A stretch of 64,000 nucleotides of DNA from Ornithinibacter aureus (GCF_009858245.1 NZ_VMSB01000001.1:744001-808000); one strand, 5' to 3'. Positions 16,931 to 27,147 are shown, counted from the stretch's first letter. The notes: generated by a model not told the origin, from the letters alone. Program-made: numbers and translations.

Positions 16931-17530
16931 TCAGGCCTGGCCGAGCGCCGCGGACAGGTCGCGCGCGAACGACAGGGCCTGCGCCAGTGCGTCCTCACCG
17001 TCGGCAGCGGCCGAGATGCGCAGGGCGATGTCGTCACCGGTGATGGTGCCCTCGTAGCCGTGGTCGGCCTCGCAGTCGGGGTCGGCGCAGGAGGCCGGCA
17101 CGAGGTCGAGGCGGGCCACCGTGCCCCACCCGAGGGTGAGGGTGATCTCGCGGCCGAGGCTGCCCGGCACGTAGGTCGACGGGCTCTCCACGACGTGGGT
17201 CAGCATGACCCCACGCACCGCGGACAGCGGGATCGACTCGGTGGTCGCGGTGGCGACGTCCTGCGGAGCCGGCGGCTCGTCGGCGTGGTCGTCGGCGTGG
17301 GCGATGAGCAGCCGGGTGGGGGTCAGCACGAGCACCGTGATGTGGCGGCGCACGACGTCGCGGTCGAAGGTGGTCTCGAGGTGCACCAGGTGGCTGTGGA
17401 TCGGCTCGTGCACCAGGGCCGCGGCGACGATGTCGGCAACCAGGGCTGGGTAGTAGCCGGCCCGCACGATCGCGGCGGTCAGGTCCGCCGGGAGGACGGG
17501 GGCGTCGGGGGCAGGGCTCATGGGGTCCAT
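16931..17530 (-). CDS. DUF5998 family protein
   Basis: A 199-residue soluble protein of unknown function, conserved in actinobacteria near thymidine kinase and SepH. Recognisable stretches are LPADLTAAIVRAGYYPALV, TFDRDVVRRHITVLVLTPTR and the cysteine-containing CADPDCEADHGYEGTITGDD. The two cysteines in CADPDC could bind a metal, but no second pair is seen. ATG 17530 or ATG 17521 could start it. It follows the GNAT/CoA-ligase gene by 8 bases. Confidence 0.75.
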   Translation of the reverse strand: MDPMSPAPDAPVLPADLTAAIVRAGYYPALVADIVAAALVHEPIHSHLVHLETTFDRDVVRRHITVLVLTPTRLLIAHADDHADEPPAPQDVATATTESIPLSAVRGVMLTHVVESPSTYVPGSLGREITLTLGWGTVARLDLVPASCADPDCEADHGYEGTITGDDIALRISAAADGEDALAQALSFARDLSAALGQA

Positions 17531-17538
17531 TGTGCCCG

Positions 17539-20205
17539 CTACGTCAGCGACCGGCGCCCGGGGTCGGTGCGGCGGGGCGCAGGCGCGATCACGATCTCGG
17601 CGCCCAGCACCTCGACTCCTCCGGGGTGGGCGTTGACGGGGTTGAGCACCAGCGAGGCCACCTCGGCGAGGTCGTCGGCGAGCACCGAGACCCGCGCGAT
17701 GAGATCGGCGAGCGCAGCCCGGTTCACCGGGGTCGCCCCCCGGTGGCCGTGCAGCACCGGGGACGCCTTCACCGACGAGATCAGCTCGGAGACGTCGACG
17801 TCGGTGAGGGGCGGGATGCGGTAGCCGATGTCACCGAGCAGCTCGGTGGGCAGCCCGGCGACGCTGAAGCCGATGACCGGCCCGAAGAGCGGGTCCTCGT
17901 CGGAGGTGACGACACACGGCACCCCCGGGGTCGCCATGCGCTGCACGACCAGGCGATCCGCGTCGAGCGGGGCGAGCCGTTCGGTGAGCGACTCCCACGC
18001 GACCCGCAGTGCGGCCTCGGTGCGCAGGTCGACGCGCACCCCGCTGATGCCGCCCTGGTGGCGGACCATCGGCGCCGTCGACTTCAGCACCACCGGGTAG
18101 CCGACCTGCTCGGCCGCCGCGATCGCCTCGTCGACGGTGCCGACCTCCTGCTTGGTCCAGACGTCGATGCCGTACGCCTGCAGGAGGGCGGTGGACTCGT
18201 CCGGGGTGAGGCGCCGACCCTTGGGCTCCATCGCGAGCACCGTCTCGACGATGTCCTCCGCGATCCGCCGGTTGATGCCGGCCGGCGCCACGGGCACCCC
18301 GTGGTCCTTGGAGCGCCAGGTGCCGTACCGGGTGGCCGCGGCCAGCGCGCGCACGGCATCCTCGGGCATCCCGTACACGGGAATCGCCTGCGTGGAGCCA
18401 CCCGTGCCGGTGACGGAGGAGTGCCCGTCGTCCACGCCGCGCATGCCGAGGAAGGTGGCGGCGCACGGCTTGTCGGCACCGTGCGCCATGTCGCGCACGG
18501 CGGCGGCCACGTCCTCGTCGTTGGTGACCAGGGGCGGGATGAAGCAGGTCAGCACCGAGTCGACCTTGGGGTCGGCGAACGCGGCTGCGAGCGCCGTGCG
18601 GAACTGGGCGGCGGTGGCCGCGCTCGGCAGGCTCACCGGGCCGTGGGCGACCTTCAGGCCCCAGCTCGTGCAGGCATCGGCGGTCAACGTGCCGAGCGCG
18701 GTCGAGTTGCCGACGATGGCGACGCGGTCGCCGCGGGGCAGCGGTTGCGTGGCGAGCAGCTGGGCGATGTCGAAGAGCTGGTGGACGTTCTCGACGCGCA
18801 GCACCCCGGCCTGCTTGAGCATGGCCTTGAACACCGCCGGGCGGGCCTTGGTGCGGCGGACCCGGTGCCCCGGGGGCACCCCGAACCTCGACACCCCGGA
18901 CTTCACGACGATGACCGGCTTGATGAGGGCGAGATTGCGGGCGATCCGCGAGAACTTGCGCGGGTTGCCCATCGACTCGAGGTAGAGGCCGACGACGTCG
19001 GTGCTGTCGTCGTCGATCCAGTACTGCATGAAGTCGTTGCCCGAGACGTCGACGCGGTTGCCGGCCGAGCCGAACGTGGAGATGCCGAGGTTGCGGCGCG
19101 CGGCCGAGGCGAGCACGGCGATCCCCAGGGCCCCTGACTGCGCGAACAGACCGACCCGGCCCGCCGGTGGCAGCGTCGTCGCGAGCGAGGCGTTGAGCCG
19201 CAGTGACGGGTCGTTGTTGATCAGCCCGAAGGAGTTCGGCCCGACGACCCGCATCCCCGCCCCGCGGGCCCGACGCAGCAGTTCGGCCTGGAGGCGGGCG
19301 CCGTCGCGCCCCTCCTCGGCGAACCCGCCCGAGACGACGAGCAGCGCCTTGACCCCCGCCTCGGCGCACTCGTCGACGACCTCGAGCACGGCGTGGGCCG
19401 GCACGGCGATGACCGCGAGGTCGACCCGTCCGGGCACGGCCGCCACCGAGGGGTAGGCGGTGCGCCGCCGCAGGGTGCGCACGTTGGGGTTGACCGGGTG
19501 GATCTCGCCGGTGAACCCCGCCGCGACGATGCGCTCGAGCAGCTGGCTGCCGATGGAGTTGCGCCGCCGGCTGGCGCCGATCACGGCGATCGTGCGGGGG
19601 TGCAGGATCGCGGCGACACTCAGGGCCTCGGCGCGGTGCTCGCGGGACATGGCGACGGCCTTCGAGGAGTCCGTCGGCTCGATGTCGAACCCGACCTCGA
19701 CGACCCCGTCCTCGATGTGCCGCGTGACGTCGTACCCGGCGTCGGAGAACACCGAGAGCATCTTGCGGTTCTGCGGCAGCACCTCCGCGGTGAAGCGGGT
19801 GATGCCGACGTCGCGCGCGATCGCGGCGAGGTGCTCGAGGAGCACCGATCCGATGCCCTTGCCCTGGTAGTTGTCACTGATGTTGAAGGCGACCTCGGCG
19901 CTGCGGGCGTCGATGCGGTCGTAGCGACCGATCCCGACGATGTCCTCGCGCAGCGTGACGACCAGGGCGACCCGGTCGACGTAGTCCACATGGGTGAAGC
20001 GGTGGACGTCGGCGTCGCTCAGCTGCCGCAGCGGGGCGAAGAATCGCAGGTAGATGGACTCGTCGGACTGGCCGCTGTGGAAACGGTGGATGCCGTCGGT
20101 GTCCGAGGGTCGGATCGGCCGGACGTGGGCGACGGTGCCGTCGCGCAGGACGACGTCGGCCTCCCACTCGCTGGGGTAACCCGGAGGCAGCGGGTCGTCG
20201 TCCAT
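17539..20205 (-). CDS. GNAT acetyltransferase fused to NDP-forming acyl-CoA synthetase-like domains
   Basis: An 888-residue multidomain protein. An N-terminal GNAT domain (about residues 15-175; acetyl-CoA loop in DNYQGKGIGSVLLEHL) is joined to a CoA-binding Rossmann domain (IAVIGASRRRNSIGSQ), a succinyl-CoA-ligase-like domain (GLFAQSGALG) and a C-terminal ATP-grasp domain (YPVVLKSTAP). The relatives are bacterial protein-lysine acetyltransferases of the Pat type and ADP-forming acetate-CoA ligases. The usual phospho-histidine loop SHTGAL is replaced by GHRVRRTKARPAVF, so ligase activity is doubtful and a sensor or acetylation role is more likely (inference). ATG 20205 or 20214 may be used. 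Confidence 0.82.
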   Translation of the reverse strand: MDDDPLPPGYPSEWEADVVLRDGTVAHVRPIRPSDTDGIHRFHSGQSDESIYLRFFAPLRQLSDADVHRFTHVDYVDRVALVVTLREDIVGIGRYDRIDARSAEVAFNISDNYQGKGIGSVLLEHLAAIARDVGITRFTAEVLPQNRKMLSVFSDAGYDVTRHIEDGVVEVGFDIEPTDSSKAVAMSREHRAEALSVAAILHPRTIAVIGASRRRNSIGSQLLERIVAAGFTGEIHPVNPNVRTLRRRTAYPSVAAVPGRVDLAVIAVPAHAVLEVVDECAEAGVKALLVVSGGFAEEGRDGARLQAELLRRARGAGMRVVGPNSFGLINNDPSLRLNASLATTLPPAGRVGLFAQSGALGIAVLASAARRNLGISTFGSAGNRVDVSGNDFMQYWIDDDSTDVVGLYLESMGNPRKFSRIARNLALIKPVIVVKSGVSRFGVPPGHRVRRTKARPAVFKAMLKQAGVLRVENVHQLFDIAQLLATQPLPRGDRVAIVGNSTALGTLTADACTSWGLKVAHGPVSLPSAATAAQFRTALAAAFADPKVDSVLTCFIPPLVTNDEDVAAAVRDMAHGADKPCAATFLGMRGVDDGHSSVTGTGGSTQAIPVYGMPEDAVRALAAATRYGTWRSKDHGVPVAPAGINRRIAEDIVETVLAMEPKGRRLTPDESTALLQAYGIDVWTKQEVGTVDEAIAAAEQVGYPVVLKSTAPMVRHQGGISGVRVDLRTEAALRVAWESLTERLAPLDADRLVVQRMATPGVPCVVTSDEDPLFGPVIGFSVAGLPTELLGDIGYRIPPLTDVDVSELISSVKASPVLHGHRGATPVNRAALADLIARVSVLADDLAEVASLVLNPVNAHPGGVEVLGAEIVIAPAPRRTDPGRRSLT

Positions 20206-20273
20206 GGGCACCATCGTGCCACCACGAGGGACCCGTCGGACACACTCCCGGCACCCACCGGCACACTGGGGTC

Positions 20274-20903
20274 GTGGAGCTACGCGACGCAGTGCTGCGG
20301 CGGCGGATGGTGCGCCGGTTCGACCCGTCCGTCCCGGTCGAGATGGAGGTCGTGCGCGACCTGGTCGCGCTCGCGGTGCGGGCCCCGAGCGCCGGGTTCA
20401 GCCAGGGGTGGGACTTCGTCGCGCTGCTGAACCCGCAGGACCGCGCGGCCTTCTGGGCCGCTGCCGACGACGGGGGCCCGGCCGATGCGTGGCTACGCGG
20501 GGTGTCCGCCGCTCCCGCCCTGGTGCTGTGCCTGTCCGATGCCGGCGCCTACCTCGACCGGTACGCGCAGGCGGACAAGGGGTGGGTCGACCGCTCCCCC
20601 GATCGCTGGCCGATCCCCTACTGGGACACCGACACCGCCATGGCGGCGATGATCATCCTCCTGGGCGCACAGGATGCCGGGCTGGGCGCCTTGTTCTTCG
20701 GCATCCCGGGCCAGCGCCACGACGCGGTTCGTGAGGCGCACGGCATCCCCGAGGACCGGCGCCTGGTCGGGGTCATCGCCCTGGGCACCCCGGCCGCTCG
20801 GGCCGCGCACACCGGCGGGTCACCGCGCACGAGGCCACGTCGCCCCCTGGGGGACGTGCTGCACGCGGGACGGTTCGGCGGGTGGTCCGGCGCGTCGGCG
20901 TGA
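20274..20903 (+). CDS. Nitroreductase-family FMN protein
   Basis: A 209-residue predicted flavin oxidoreductase. The FMN phosphate motif RRRMVRRFDPSVPV and APSAGFSQGWDF near the N-terminus, plus GLGALFFGIPG and LVGVIALG in the C-terminal half, fit the nitroreductase fold. Members reduce nitro- or quinone-like compounds or act in F420/FMN chemistry; no specific substrate can be read. GTG 20274 has CACACT six bases upstream and no Shine-Dalgarno, so it may be leaderless. It diverges from the GNAT fusion gene and precedes the topoisomerase gene by 87 bases. Confidence 0.82.
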   Translation: MELRDAVLRRRMVRRFDPSVPVEMEVVRDLVALAVRAPSAGFSQGWDFVALLNPQDRAAFWAAADDGGPADAWLRGVSAAPALVLCLSDAGAYLDRYAQADKGWVDRSPDRWPIPYWDTDTAMAAMIILLGAQDAGLGALFFGIPGQRHDAVREAHGIPEDRRLVGVIALGTPAARAAHTGGSPRTRPRRPLGDVLHAGRFGGWSGASA

Positions 20904-20990
20904 ACGGCCGCTGACCGATGGGTGAGGATGACGGCGTCCCCTGCCGCGGCATCCGCGGTCCGACCCTCACCCAGAGCAGAGCCCGACCCC

Positions 20991-23444
20991 ATGGCCAAGC
21001 GCACCACCACCCCACCGCCCGGGGAGACCCCGCAGGACGGCGTCGAGCGGGTCATCGACATCGACGTCGAGGACGAGATGCGCAGTGCGTTCCTCGAGTA
21101 CTCCTACAGCGTCATCTACTCCCGTGCCCTGCCCGATGCGCGCGACGGGCTCAAGCCCGTGCAGCGCCGCATCCTGTTCGGGATGAGCGAGCTGGGCCTG
21201 CGCCCTGACCGGCCCCACGTGAAGTCCAGCCGGGTCGTCGGTGAGGTCATGGGCAAGTACCACCCCCACGGCGACCAGGCGATCTACGACGCCCTGGTGC
21301 GCATGGCGCAGCCGTTCACGATGCGCCTGCCGCTCGTCGACGGCCACGGCAACTTCGGCTCCCTCGACGACGGCCCGGCCGCCTCGCGGTACACCGAGGC
21401 CCGGATGGCCCCGGCAGCACTGCTCATGGTGTCCGGGCTCGACGAGGACACCGTCGACTACGTCCCCAACTACGACGACTCGCTCCTGCAGCCCGGCGTC
21501 ATGCCCGCTGCCTACCCCAACCTGCTCGTCAACGGCGCGTCCGGGATCGCCGTCGGTATGGCCACGAACATGGCCCCGCACAACCTCGTCGAGGTCATCG
21601 GTGCCGCCCGCCACCTCATCGCCCACCCGGACTGTTCCCTGGACGACCTGATGAAGTTCGTCCCGGGCCCTGACCTGCCGGGCGGCGGGCGGATCGTGGG
21701 GCTCGACGGCATCCGCGACGCCTACCTCACCGGGCGGGGCTCGTTCCGCACCCGCGCCGCCGCACGCGTGGAGAAGCTCACCCCGCGGCGGATGGGCATC
21801 GTCGTCACCGAGCTGCCCTACCTCGTCGGCCCGGAGAAGGTCATCGAGCGGGTGAAGACCCTGGTGCAGGCCAAGAAGCTCCAGGGCATCTCCGACGTCA
21901 AGGACCTCACCGACCGCAAGAACGGCCTGCGGCTGGTCTTCGAGGTCAAGAACGGCTTCAACGCCGACGCCGTGCTCGAGCAGCTGTACAAGCTGACCCC
22001 GATGGAGGACTCGTTCGGGATCAACAACGTCGCCCTCGTCGACGGGCAACCCCGCACCCTGGGCCTGAAGGAGCTGCTGCGCACCTACGTCGACTTCCGC
22101 ATCGAGGTCGTGCGCCGCCGCACCGAGTTCCGGCTGCGCAAGCGCCAGGACCGACTGCACCTCGTCGAGGGCCTGCTCATCGCCATCGTCGACATCGACG
22201 AGGTGATCCAGCTGATCCGCACCTCCGACGACGCGGCGACGGCGAAGGCACGGCTGATGTCCGTCTTCGACCTCTCCGAGGCCCAGGCCGAGTACATCCT
22301 CGAGCTCCAGCTGCGCCGGCTGACGAAGTTCTCCCTCATCGAGCTCGAGAGCGAGCGCGACGAGCTGCGCCGCCAGATCGAGGAGCTCGAGGCGATCCTC
22401 GCCGACGAGAAGCTGCTGCACCGCACCGTCTCCGGCGAGCTCGCCGACGTCGCCAAGGCCCACGGCACCCCACGACGGACCGTGCTGCTGGAGTCGGCGG
22501 GGGTGCCCGCATCGGTGGGGGCGCCGCTCGAGGTGGCCGACGACCCGTGCTGGGTGCTGTTGTCGTCCACCGGCCTGCTGGCGCGCACGTCCTCGGTCGA
22601 CCCGGTGCCCGCCGACGGTGGCCGCGCCAAGCACGACGCCATCATCGGTGCCGTGCGCACCACGGCCCGCGGCGAGTTCGGCCTCGTCACCTCGGCCGGG
22701 CGGATGCTGCGGATGTCGGCCATCGAGCTGCCGACGCTGCCCCCGCTCGGGGGCGCGCCCAGCCTGTCCGGCGGTGCTCCGCTCGCGGTCTTCGCCGACC
22801 TCCCCGCCGGGGAGGAGCCGCTGACGATCGTCGGGTTGGATGCCGATGGGCCGGGGATCGCGCTCGGCACCGCCCAGGGTGTCGTCAAGCGGGTCACCCC
22901 GGACCACCCTGCTCGGGCGAGCTGGGAGGTCATCGCCCTCAAGGACGGTGACCGGGTCGTCGGCGCGGCTGCCCTGCGCGACGGCGAGGAGGATCTCGTC
23001 TTCGTCACCAGTGACGCGCAGCTGCTGCGCTTCTCGGCGTCGTCGGTGCGACCCCAGGGCCGAGCGGCCGGTGGGATGGCCGGCATCCGCCTCAACCCCG
23101 GCGCCTGCGTCGTGTTCTTCGGTGCCGTCGACCCGACGTCGGATGCCGTCGTCGTCACCTCCTCGGGTGCCTCCGACGCCCTGCCGGGCACCCAGCCCGG
23201 TGCCATCAAGGTGACCCCGTACGCGGAGTACCCACCGAAGGGTCGTGGGACGGGCGGGGTTCGGGCACACCGCTTCCTGCGCGGTGAGGATGCGCTGGTC
23301 CTGGCGTGGGTCGGGGCCCGTCCGGCACGGGCCAGCGGGGCCGCCGGCGTGGCGCTCGAGCTCCCCGAGGCGTCCGGCAGGCGAGACGGCTCCGGAACGG
23401 CCTATCCGGCCGTCATCGGCGGTATCGGCTCACCGGTGCGCTGA
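20991..23444 (+). CDS. parC: DNA topoisomerase IV-like subunit A (type IIA, GyrA/ParC family)
   Basis: An 817-residue breakage-reunion subunit. The winged-helix domain has [20 protein letters not shown] (quinolone region) and the catalytic tyrosine Y134 in [10 protein letters not shown]. The coiled-coil gate region ([29 protein letters not shown]) and a beta-pinwheel C-terminal domain follow. The canonical GyrA box is absent; a degenerate [15 protein letters not shown] occupies a similar place, which favours a decatenating topoisomerase IV over gyrase. The B subunit is encoded at 31516-33642, 8 kb away, on the opposite strand. Confidence 0.9.
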   Translation: MAKRTTTPPPGETPQDGVERVIDIDVEDEMRSAFLEYSYSVIYSRALPDARDGLKPVQRRILFGMSELGLRPDRPHVKSSRVVGEVMGKYHPHGDQAIYDALVRMAQPFTMRLPLVDGHGNFGSLDDGPAASRYTEARMAPAALLMVSGLDEDTVDYVPNYDDSLLQPGVMPAAYPNLLVNGASGIAVGMATNMAPHNLVEVIGAARHLIAHPDCSLDDLMKFVPGPDLPGGGRIVGLDGIRDAYLTGRGSFRTRAAARVEKLTPRRMGIVVTELPYLVGPEKVIERVKTLVQAKKLQGISDVKDLTDRKNGLRLVFEVKNGFNADAVLEQLYKLTPMEDSFGINNVALVDGQPRTLGLKELLRTYVDFRIEVVRRRTEFRLRKRQDRLHLVEGLLIAIVDIDEVIQLIRTSDDAATAKARLMSVFDLSEAQAEYILELQLRRLTKFSLIELESERDELRRQIEELEAILADEKLLHRTVSGELADVAKAHGTPRRTVLLESAGVPASVGAPLEVADDPCWVLLSSTGLLARTSSVDPVPADGGRAKHDAIIGAVRTTARGEFGLVTSAGRMLRMSAIELPTLPPLGGAPSLSGGAPLAVFADLPAGEEPLTIVGLDADGPGIALGTAQGVVKRVTPDHPARASWEVIALKDGDRVVGAAALRDGEEDLVFVTSDAQLLRFSASSVRPQGRAAGGMAGIRLNPGACVVFFGAVDPTSDAVVVTSSGASDALPGTQPGAIKVTPYAEYPPKGRGTGGVRAHRFLRGEDALVLAWVGARPARASGAAGVALELPEASGRRDGSGTAYPAVIGGIGSPVR

Positions 23445-23556
23445 GGTCCCCACCCTCAGGCGGGGATCGCGCTCTCTCACCGGCGGTTCGAACCGCCCGC
23501 CACCGCAGCGTTGCCGCCGTGTTACGCAATCGTTACCGCCTCGATGCGTGGAGACG

Positions 23557-23586
23557 TTGCGAAGCATGTGTAAACGCTTTTACCTT
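23557..23586 (+). promoter_or_regulatory. Sugar-operon promoter with embedded LacI-family operator
   Basis: TTGCGA (23557-23562) and TACCTT (23581-23586), 18 bases apart, form a plausible -35/-10 pair. Between them lies the near-palindrome GTAAACGCTTTTAC (23570-23583), which carries the CG-centred pattern of LacI/GalR-family operators. A repressor bound there would block RNA polymerase. The likely regulator is the LacI protein encoded at the end of the operon (27148-28152). Confidence 0.65.
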
Positions 23587-23652
23587 GGTCCCGGTTCCCT
23601 CATCGCCGAGGCCACAGCGTCTCGGCGCGACCAGTGAAATGGAGGCGGGCAC

Positions 23653-25020
23653 ATGGCCCTCTACACCAAGCGTCGCATCGCGGCGTTGTCCGGAGTCCTC
23701 GCGGTGGCACTCACCGCGACGGCCTGCGGAAGCAGCAGCGACGGCGGTGGCGACACCGCCGAAAGCGGCAGCACCAGCAGCATCGACTGCGCGCCCTACA
23801 CGGCGTTCGGCGACCTCAAGGGCAAGACGGTCACCGTCTACACCTCGATCACCGCTCCCGAGGACGCACCGCACATCGCGTCCTACCAGCCCTTCGTGGA
23901 CTGCACGGGCGTCGAGATCAAGTACGAAGGCTCCAAGGAGTTCGAGGCCCAGCTGCCGGTGCGTGTCAAGGGTGGCAACGCCCCCGACATCGCCTACCTG
24001 CCCCAGCCGGGTCTGCTCAACACCCTGGTCCAGACGGGCGCCATCAAGGCCGCCCCGCCGGAGGTCGCCGCCAACGTCGACAAGAACATGCCGGACTGGA
24101 AGAACTACGGCACCGTCGACGGCACCTTCTACGCCGCGCCGCTCGGTGCGAACGTGAAGTCCTTCGTCTGGTACTCGCCGTCGGCCTTCGCCGACAAGGG
24201 CTACGAGGTCCCCACCACGTGGGCCGACCTGCTCGCCCTGTCCGAGAAGATGGCCGCCGAGGGTGGCGACGTCAAGCCCTGGTGTGCAGGCATCGAGTCC
24301 GGTGACGCCACCGGCTGGCCGGCCACCGACTGGGTCGAGGACGTCATGCTCCGCACCGCCGGCGCCGAGACCTACGACAAGTGGGTCAACCACGAGATCC
24401 CGTTCAACGACCCGGCTGTCGCCACGGCGCTCGCCGAGGTCGGCAAGATCCTCAAGAACGACAAGTTCGTCAACGGTGGCTTCGGCGACGTCAAGACGAT
24501 CGCCTCGACGTCCTTCCAGGACGCCGGTCAGCCGATCCTCGACGGCACCTGCTACATGCACCGTCAGGCGTCGTTCTACGCGGCCAACTGGCCCGAGGGC
24601 ACCGAGGTCGGTCCCGAGGGTGAGGTCTGGGCGTTCTACCTGCCCTCCGTCGACTCCTCCAGCAAGCCGGTCCTCGGTGGTGGCGAGTTCACCGCGGCCT
24701 TCGCCGACCGTCCCGAGGTCAAGGCCTTCCAGACCTACCTCTCCTCGGTCGAGTGGGCTGACGAGCGCGCCAAGACCTGTGGTACGGGTGGTTGCGTGAC
24801 GGCCAACAAGAACGCCGACCCCTCGCTGCTGAAGAACCCCGTCGACAAGCTCTCCGCCGAGGCGCTCACCGACAGTGCAGCCACCTTCCGCTTCGACGGC
24901 TCCGACCTCATGCCGGGTGCCGTGGGTGCGGGTACGTTCTGGAAGGGCATGACCGACTGGATCATCGGCAAGGACGACAAGGCAACGCTCGACTTCATCG
25001 AGCAGTCCTGGCCGAAGTGA
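23653..25020 (+). CDS. Sugar ABC transporter substrate-binding lipoprotein (alpha-glucoside type)
   Basis: A 455-residue extracytoplasmic binding protein. A basic start (MALYTKRRIAALSG), a hydrophobic core and the lipobox ALTATAC place it as a lipoprotein anchored at Cys25. The mature part is a CUT1-type solute-binding fold (APDIAYLPQPG, KSFVWYSPSAFADKG, GCVTANKN) resembling AglE alpha-glucoside binders. GGAGGCGG precedes ATG 23653. It heads an operon with two permeases and a LacI repressor, separated from the permeases by a strong hairpin that would give the binding protein excess expression. The sugar itself is inferred, not shown. Confidence 0.85.
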   Translation: MALYTKRRIAALSGVLAVALTATACGSSSDGGGDTAESGSTSSIDCAPYTAFGDLKGKTVTVYTSITAPEDAPHIASYQPFVDCTGVEIKYEGSKEFEAQLPVRVKGGNAPDIAYLPQPGLLNTLVQTGAIKAAPPEVAANVDKNMPDWKNYGTVDGTFYAAPLGANVKSFVWYSPSAFADKGYEVPTTWADLLALSEKMAAEGGDVKPWCAGIESGDATGWPATDWVEDVMLRTAGAETYDKWVNHEIPFNDPAVATALAEVGKILKNDKFVNGGFGDVKTIASTSFQDAGQPILDGTCYMHRQASFYAANWPEGTEVGPEGEVWAFYLPSVDSSSKPVLGGGEFTAAFADRPEVKAFQTYLSSVEWADERAKTCGTGGCVTANKNADPSLLKNPVDKLSAEALTDSAATFRFDGSDLMPGAVGAGTFWKGMTDWIIGKDDKATLDFIEQSWPK

Positions 25021-25050
25021 CAACCCTGACCTGATTCACCCCAGGTCAAC

Positions 25051-25091
25051 GAGCAGGGGTGGGGTGGGACTCCCCCACCCCACCCCTGCTC
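25051..25091 (+). terminator. Strong hairpin between binding-protein and permease genes
   Basis: Perfect 18-base arms (25051-25068 and 25074-25091) with a five-base loop, then TCTTGGTTT. The stem is GC-rich and the trailing T content moderate. Placed between the binding-protein and permease genes, it probably attenuates read-through or protects the upstream mRNA end, the usual way binding proteins are over-produced relative to their permeases. Confidence 0.7.
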
Positions 25092-25138
25092 TCTTGGTTT
25101 CCCCTGTCCTGACGTAATCCTCTCGGAGGTGATGTCCA

Positions 25139-26155
25139 GTGGTATCGACGGTCATCGGCGCAGTTCCCGCCGCGATTCCCGAGCCGTTCCTGCGGGCGCA
25201 AAGCGTGCCCGGCAAGTTCTTCCTGATGTTCTTCGCGATCTTCTTCTTCGCGCTCGTGTTCGGCCTCGTGCTCTTCCTCGCCTCCCTGTTCAAGGGCAAG
25301 AACGGCGAGCGGGTCCAGGGCGCCCTGTTCGTCGGCCCAGCCGTGGTCCTGCTCGCGATCGGGCTGATGTACCCCGCGATCCTCACGATCAACCAGTCGC
25401 TGCGCGGGCGCTCCGGTGAGGGTGGACTCACCCTCAGCAACTACTCGGCGATGTTCACCCAGCCCGAGCTGCTGCTCGTGCTGCGCAACACGGCCCTGTG
25501 GGTCATCCTCGTCCCGATCCTCGCGACCAGCATCGGGCTGATCTACGCGATCCTCATCGACCGCGCGCGCGGCGAGGCCTTCGCCAAGGCCCTGATCTTC
25601 CTGCCGATGGCGATCTCGATGGTCGGCGCCGGCATCATCTGGAAGTTCGTCTACCAGTACAAGCAGACGTCCCGCCCGCAGATCGGCCTGCTCAACGCGG
25701 TCCTGAAGCTGCTCGGGTTCGAGACCCAGCAGTTCCTCATCAACGCGCCGCTCAACACCTTCATGTTGATCATCGTCATGGTCTGGATCCAGGCCGGGTT
25801 CGCGATGACGGTCCTCTCCGCCGCCATCAAGGCCATCCCCGACGAGATCATCGAGGCCGCCAAGCTCGATGGCGTCCAGGCGTTCAAGATGTTCCGCTAC
25901 ATCACGCTGCCGAGCATCCGGGCCGCCCTCGTCGTCGTCGTGACGACGATCGGCATCGGGACGCTCAAGGTGTTCGACATCGTGCGGACCATGACCGGTG
26001 GGCAGTTCGACACCTCGGTCGTCGCCAACGAGTTCTACAGCCAGAGCTTCCGCTTCAACGCTCCGGGACTCGGCGCGGCCCTCGCGGTGCTGCTGTTCAT
26101 TCTCGTCATCCCGATCGTGACGTACAACATCATCCAGATGCGAAAGGAGGCCTGA
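25139..26155 (+). CDS. Sugar ABC transporter permease (AglF-like)
   Basis: A 338-residue inner-membrane permease of the CUT1 MalF class. It has an extra N-terminal hydrophobic region (FFLMFFAIFFFALVFGLVLF), about eight membrane spans in total, and the cytoplasmic EAA loop EAAKLDGVQAFKMFRYITLP that contacts the ATPase. GGAGGTG lies just upstream of GTG 25139. It is followed three bases later by the second permease. No ATP-binding subunit is encoded in the operon, so the pair presumably shares a housekeeping MsiK-type ATPase encoded elsewhere. Confidence 0.88.
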   Translation: MVSTVIGAVPAAIPEPFLRAQSVPGKFFLMFFAIFFFALVFGLVLFLASLFKGKNGERVQGALFVGPAVVLLAIGLMYPAILTINQSLRGRSGEGGLTLSNYSAMFTQPELLLVLRNTALWVILVPILATSIGLIYAILIDRARGEAFAKALIFLPMAISMVGAGIIWKFVYQYKQTSRPQIGLLNAVLKLLGFETQQFLINAPLNTFMLIIVMVWIQAGFAMTVLSAAIKAIPDEIIEAAKLDGVQAFKMFRYITLPSIRAALVVVVTTIGIGTLKVFDIVRTMTGGQFDTSVVANEFYSQSFRFNAPGLGAALAVLLFILVIPIVTYNIIQMRKEA

Positions 26156-26158
26156 GCC

Positions 26159-27109
26159 ATGAGCACCCTCGAACCGGTGGCCGTGCCCGACAAGATCTCT
26201 CCAGAGATGGAGCAGACGGCCAAGCCCCGCCGCAAGAAGAAGACCGCCGCGGGTGACGCTGCCCGCGCCATCTCCTCGCCGTGGGCGTCCGTCGCAGCGA
26301 TCGTCATCGCCGTCCTGTGGACGATCCCGACGATCGGTCTGCTCGTCACCTCCTTCCGCGACCAGCGCGCCATCAACCGCAGCGGCTGGTGGACGGCGTT
26401 CGGCGACCCGGGGGCCTTCACCCTGGAGAACTACCGCCAGGCACTTGCTCCCGGATCATCGGCGGGCCTCGGGCAGTACTTCATCAACACCGTCGTCATC
26501 ACCATCCCGGCGGTGGCCCTGCCCCTGTTCCTGGCCTCCCTGGCTGCCTACGCGTTCGCGTGGATGCCGTTCCCGGGTCGCGACGCGTTGTTCGTCGCGG
26601 TGTTCGCCCTGCAGATCGTCCCGCTGCAGGTCGCGCTCATCCCGCTGCTCGACATCTACGTCAACAAGCTGGGCTTCGGTGCGTCGTACTGGAGCGTGTG
26701 GTTGTCGCACACGATCTTCGCGCTCCCACTGGCGATCTTCCTCATCCACAACTTCATGAGGGAGCTCCCCGCCGAGCTCATGGAGGCAGCCCGCGTCGAC
26801 GGTGCAGGTCACGTGACGATCTTCTTCAAGATCCTCCTGCCCCTGCTCACCCCGGCGCTCGCAGCCTTCGGCATCTTCCAGTTCCTGTGGGTCTGGAACG
26901 ACCTGCTCGTCTCGCTCGTGTTCCTCGGTGGTACTCCTGACGTCGCGCCGATCACCGTGCGCGTCGCCGAGCTGTCCGGTTCCCGCGGAAGTGCCTGGTA
27001 CCTGCTCTCGGCTGGTGCGTTCATCTCGATGATCGTCCCGGTCGCAGTGTTCCTGGCCCTCCAGAGGTACTTCGTGCGCGGCCTGCTCGCAGGTGGCCTG
27101 AAGGGCTGA
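26159..27109 (+). CDS. Sugar ABC transporter permease (AglG-like)
   Basis: A 316-residue MalG-class permease. A basic cytoplasmic lead (KPRRKKKTAAG) precedes six membrane spans, with the EAA loop EAARVDGAGHVTIFFKILLP in the fourth cytoplasmic region. It starts three bases after the first permease stop with AAAGGAGG as ribosome-binding site, so the two are translated together and form a heterodimer. The lacI regulator follows after 38 bases. Confidence 0.9.
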   Translation: MSTLEPVAVPDKISPEMEQTAKPRRKKKTAAGDAARAISSPWASVAAIVIAVLWTIPTIGLLVTSFRDQRAINRSGWWTAFGDPGAFTLENYRQALAPGSSAGLGQYFINTVVITIPAVALPLFLASLAAYAFAWMPFPGRDALFVAVFALQIVPLQVALIPLLDIYVNKLGFGASYWSVWLSHTIFALPLAIFLIHNFMRELPAELMEAARVDGAGHVTIFFKILLPLLTPALAAFGIFQFLWVWNDLLVSLVFLGGTPDVAPITVRVAELSGSRGSAWYLLSAGAFISMIVPVAVFLALQRYFVRGLLAGGLKG

Positions 27110-27147
27110 GGCCCTCAGGTCCGCGCGTTCGGAAAGGAACGAGGACC

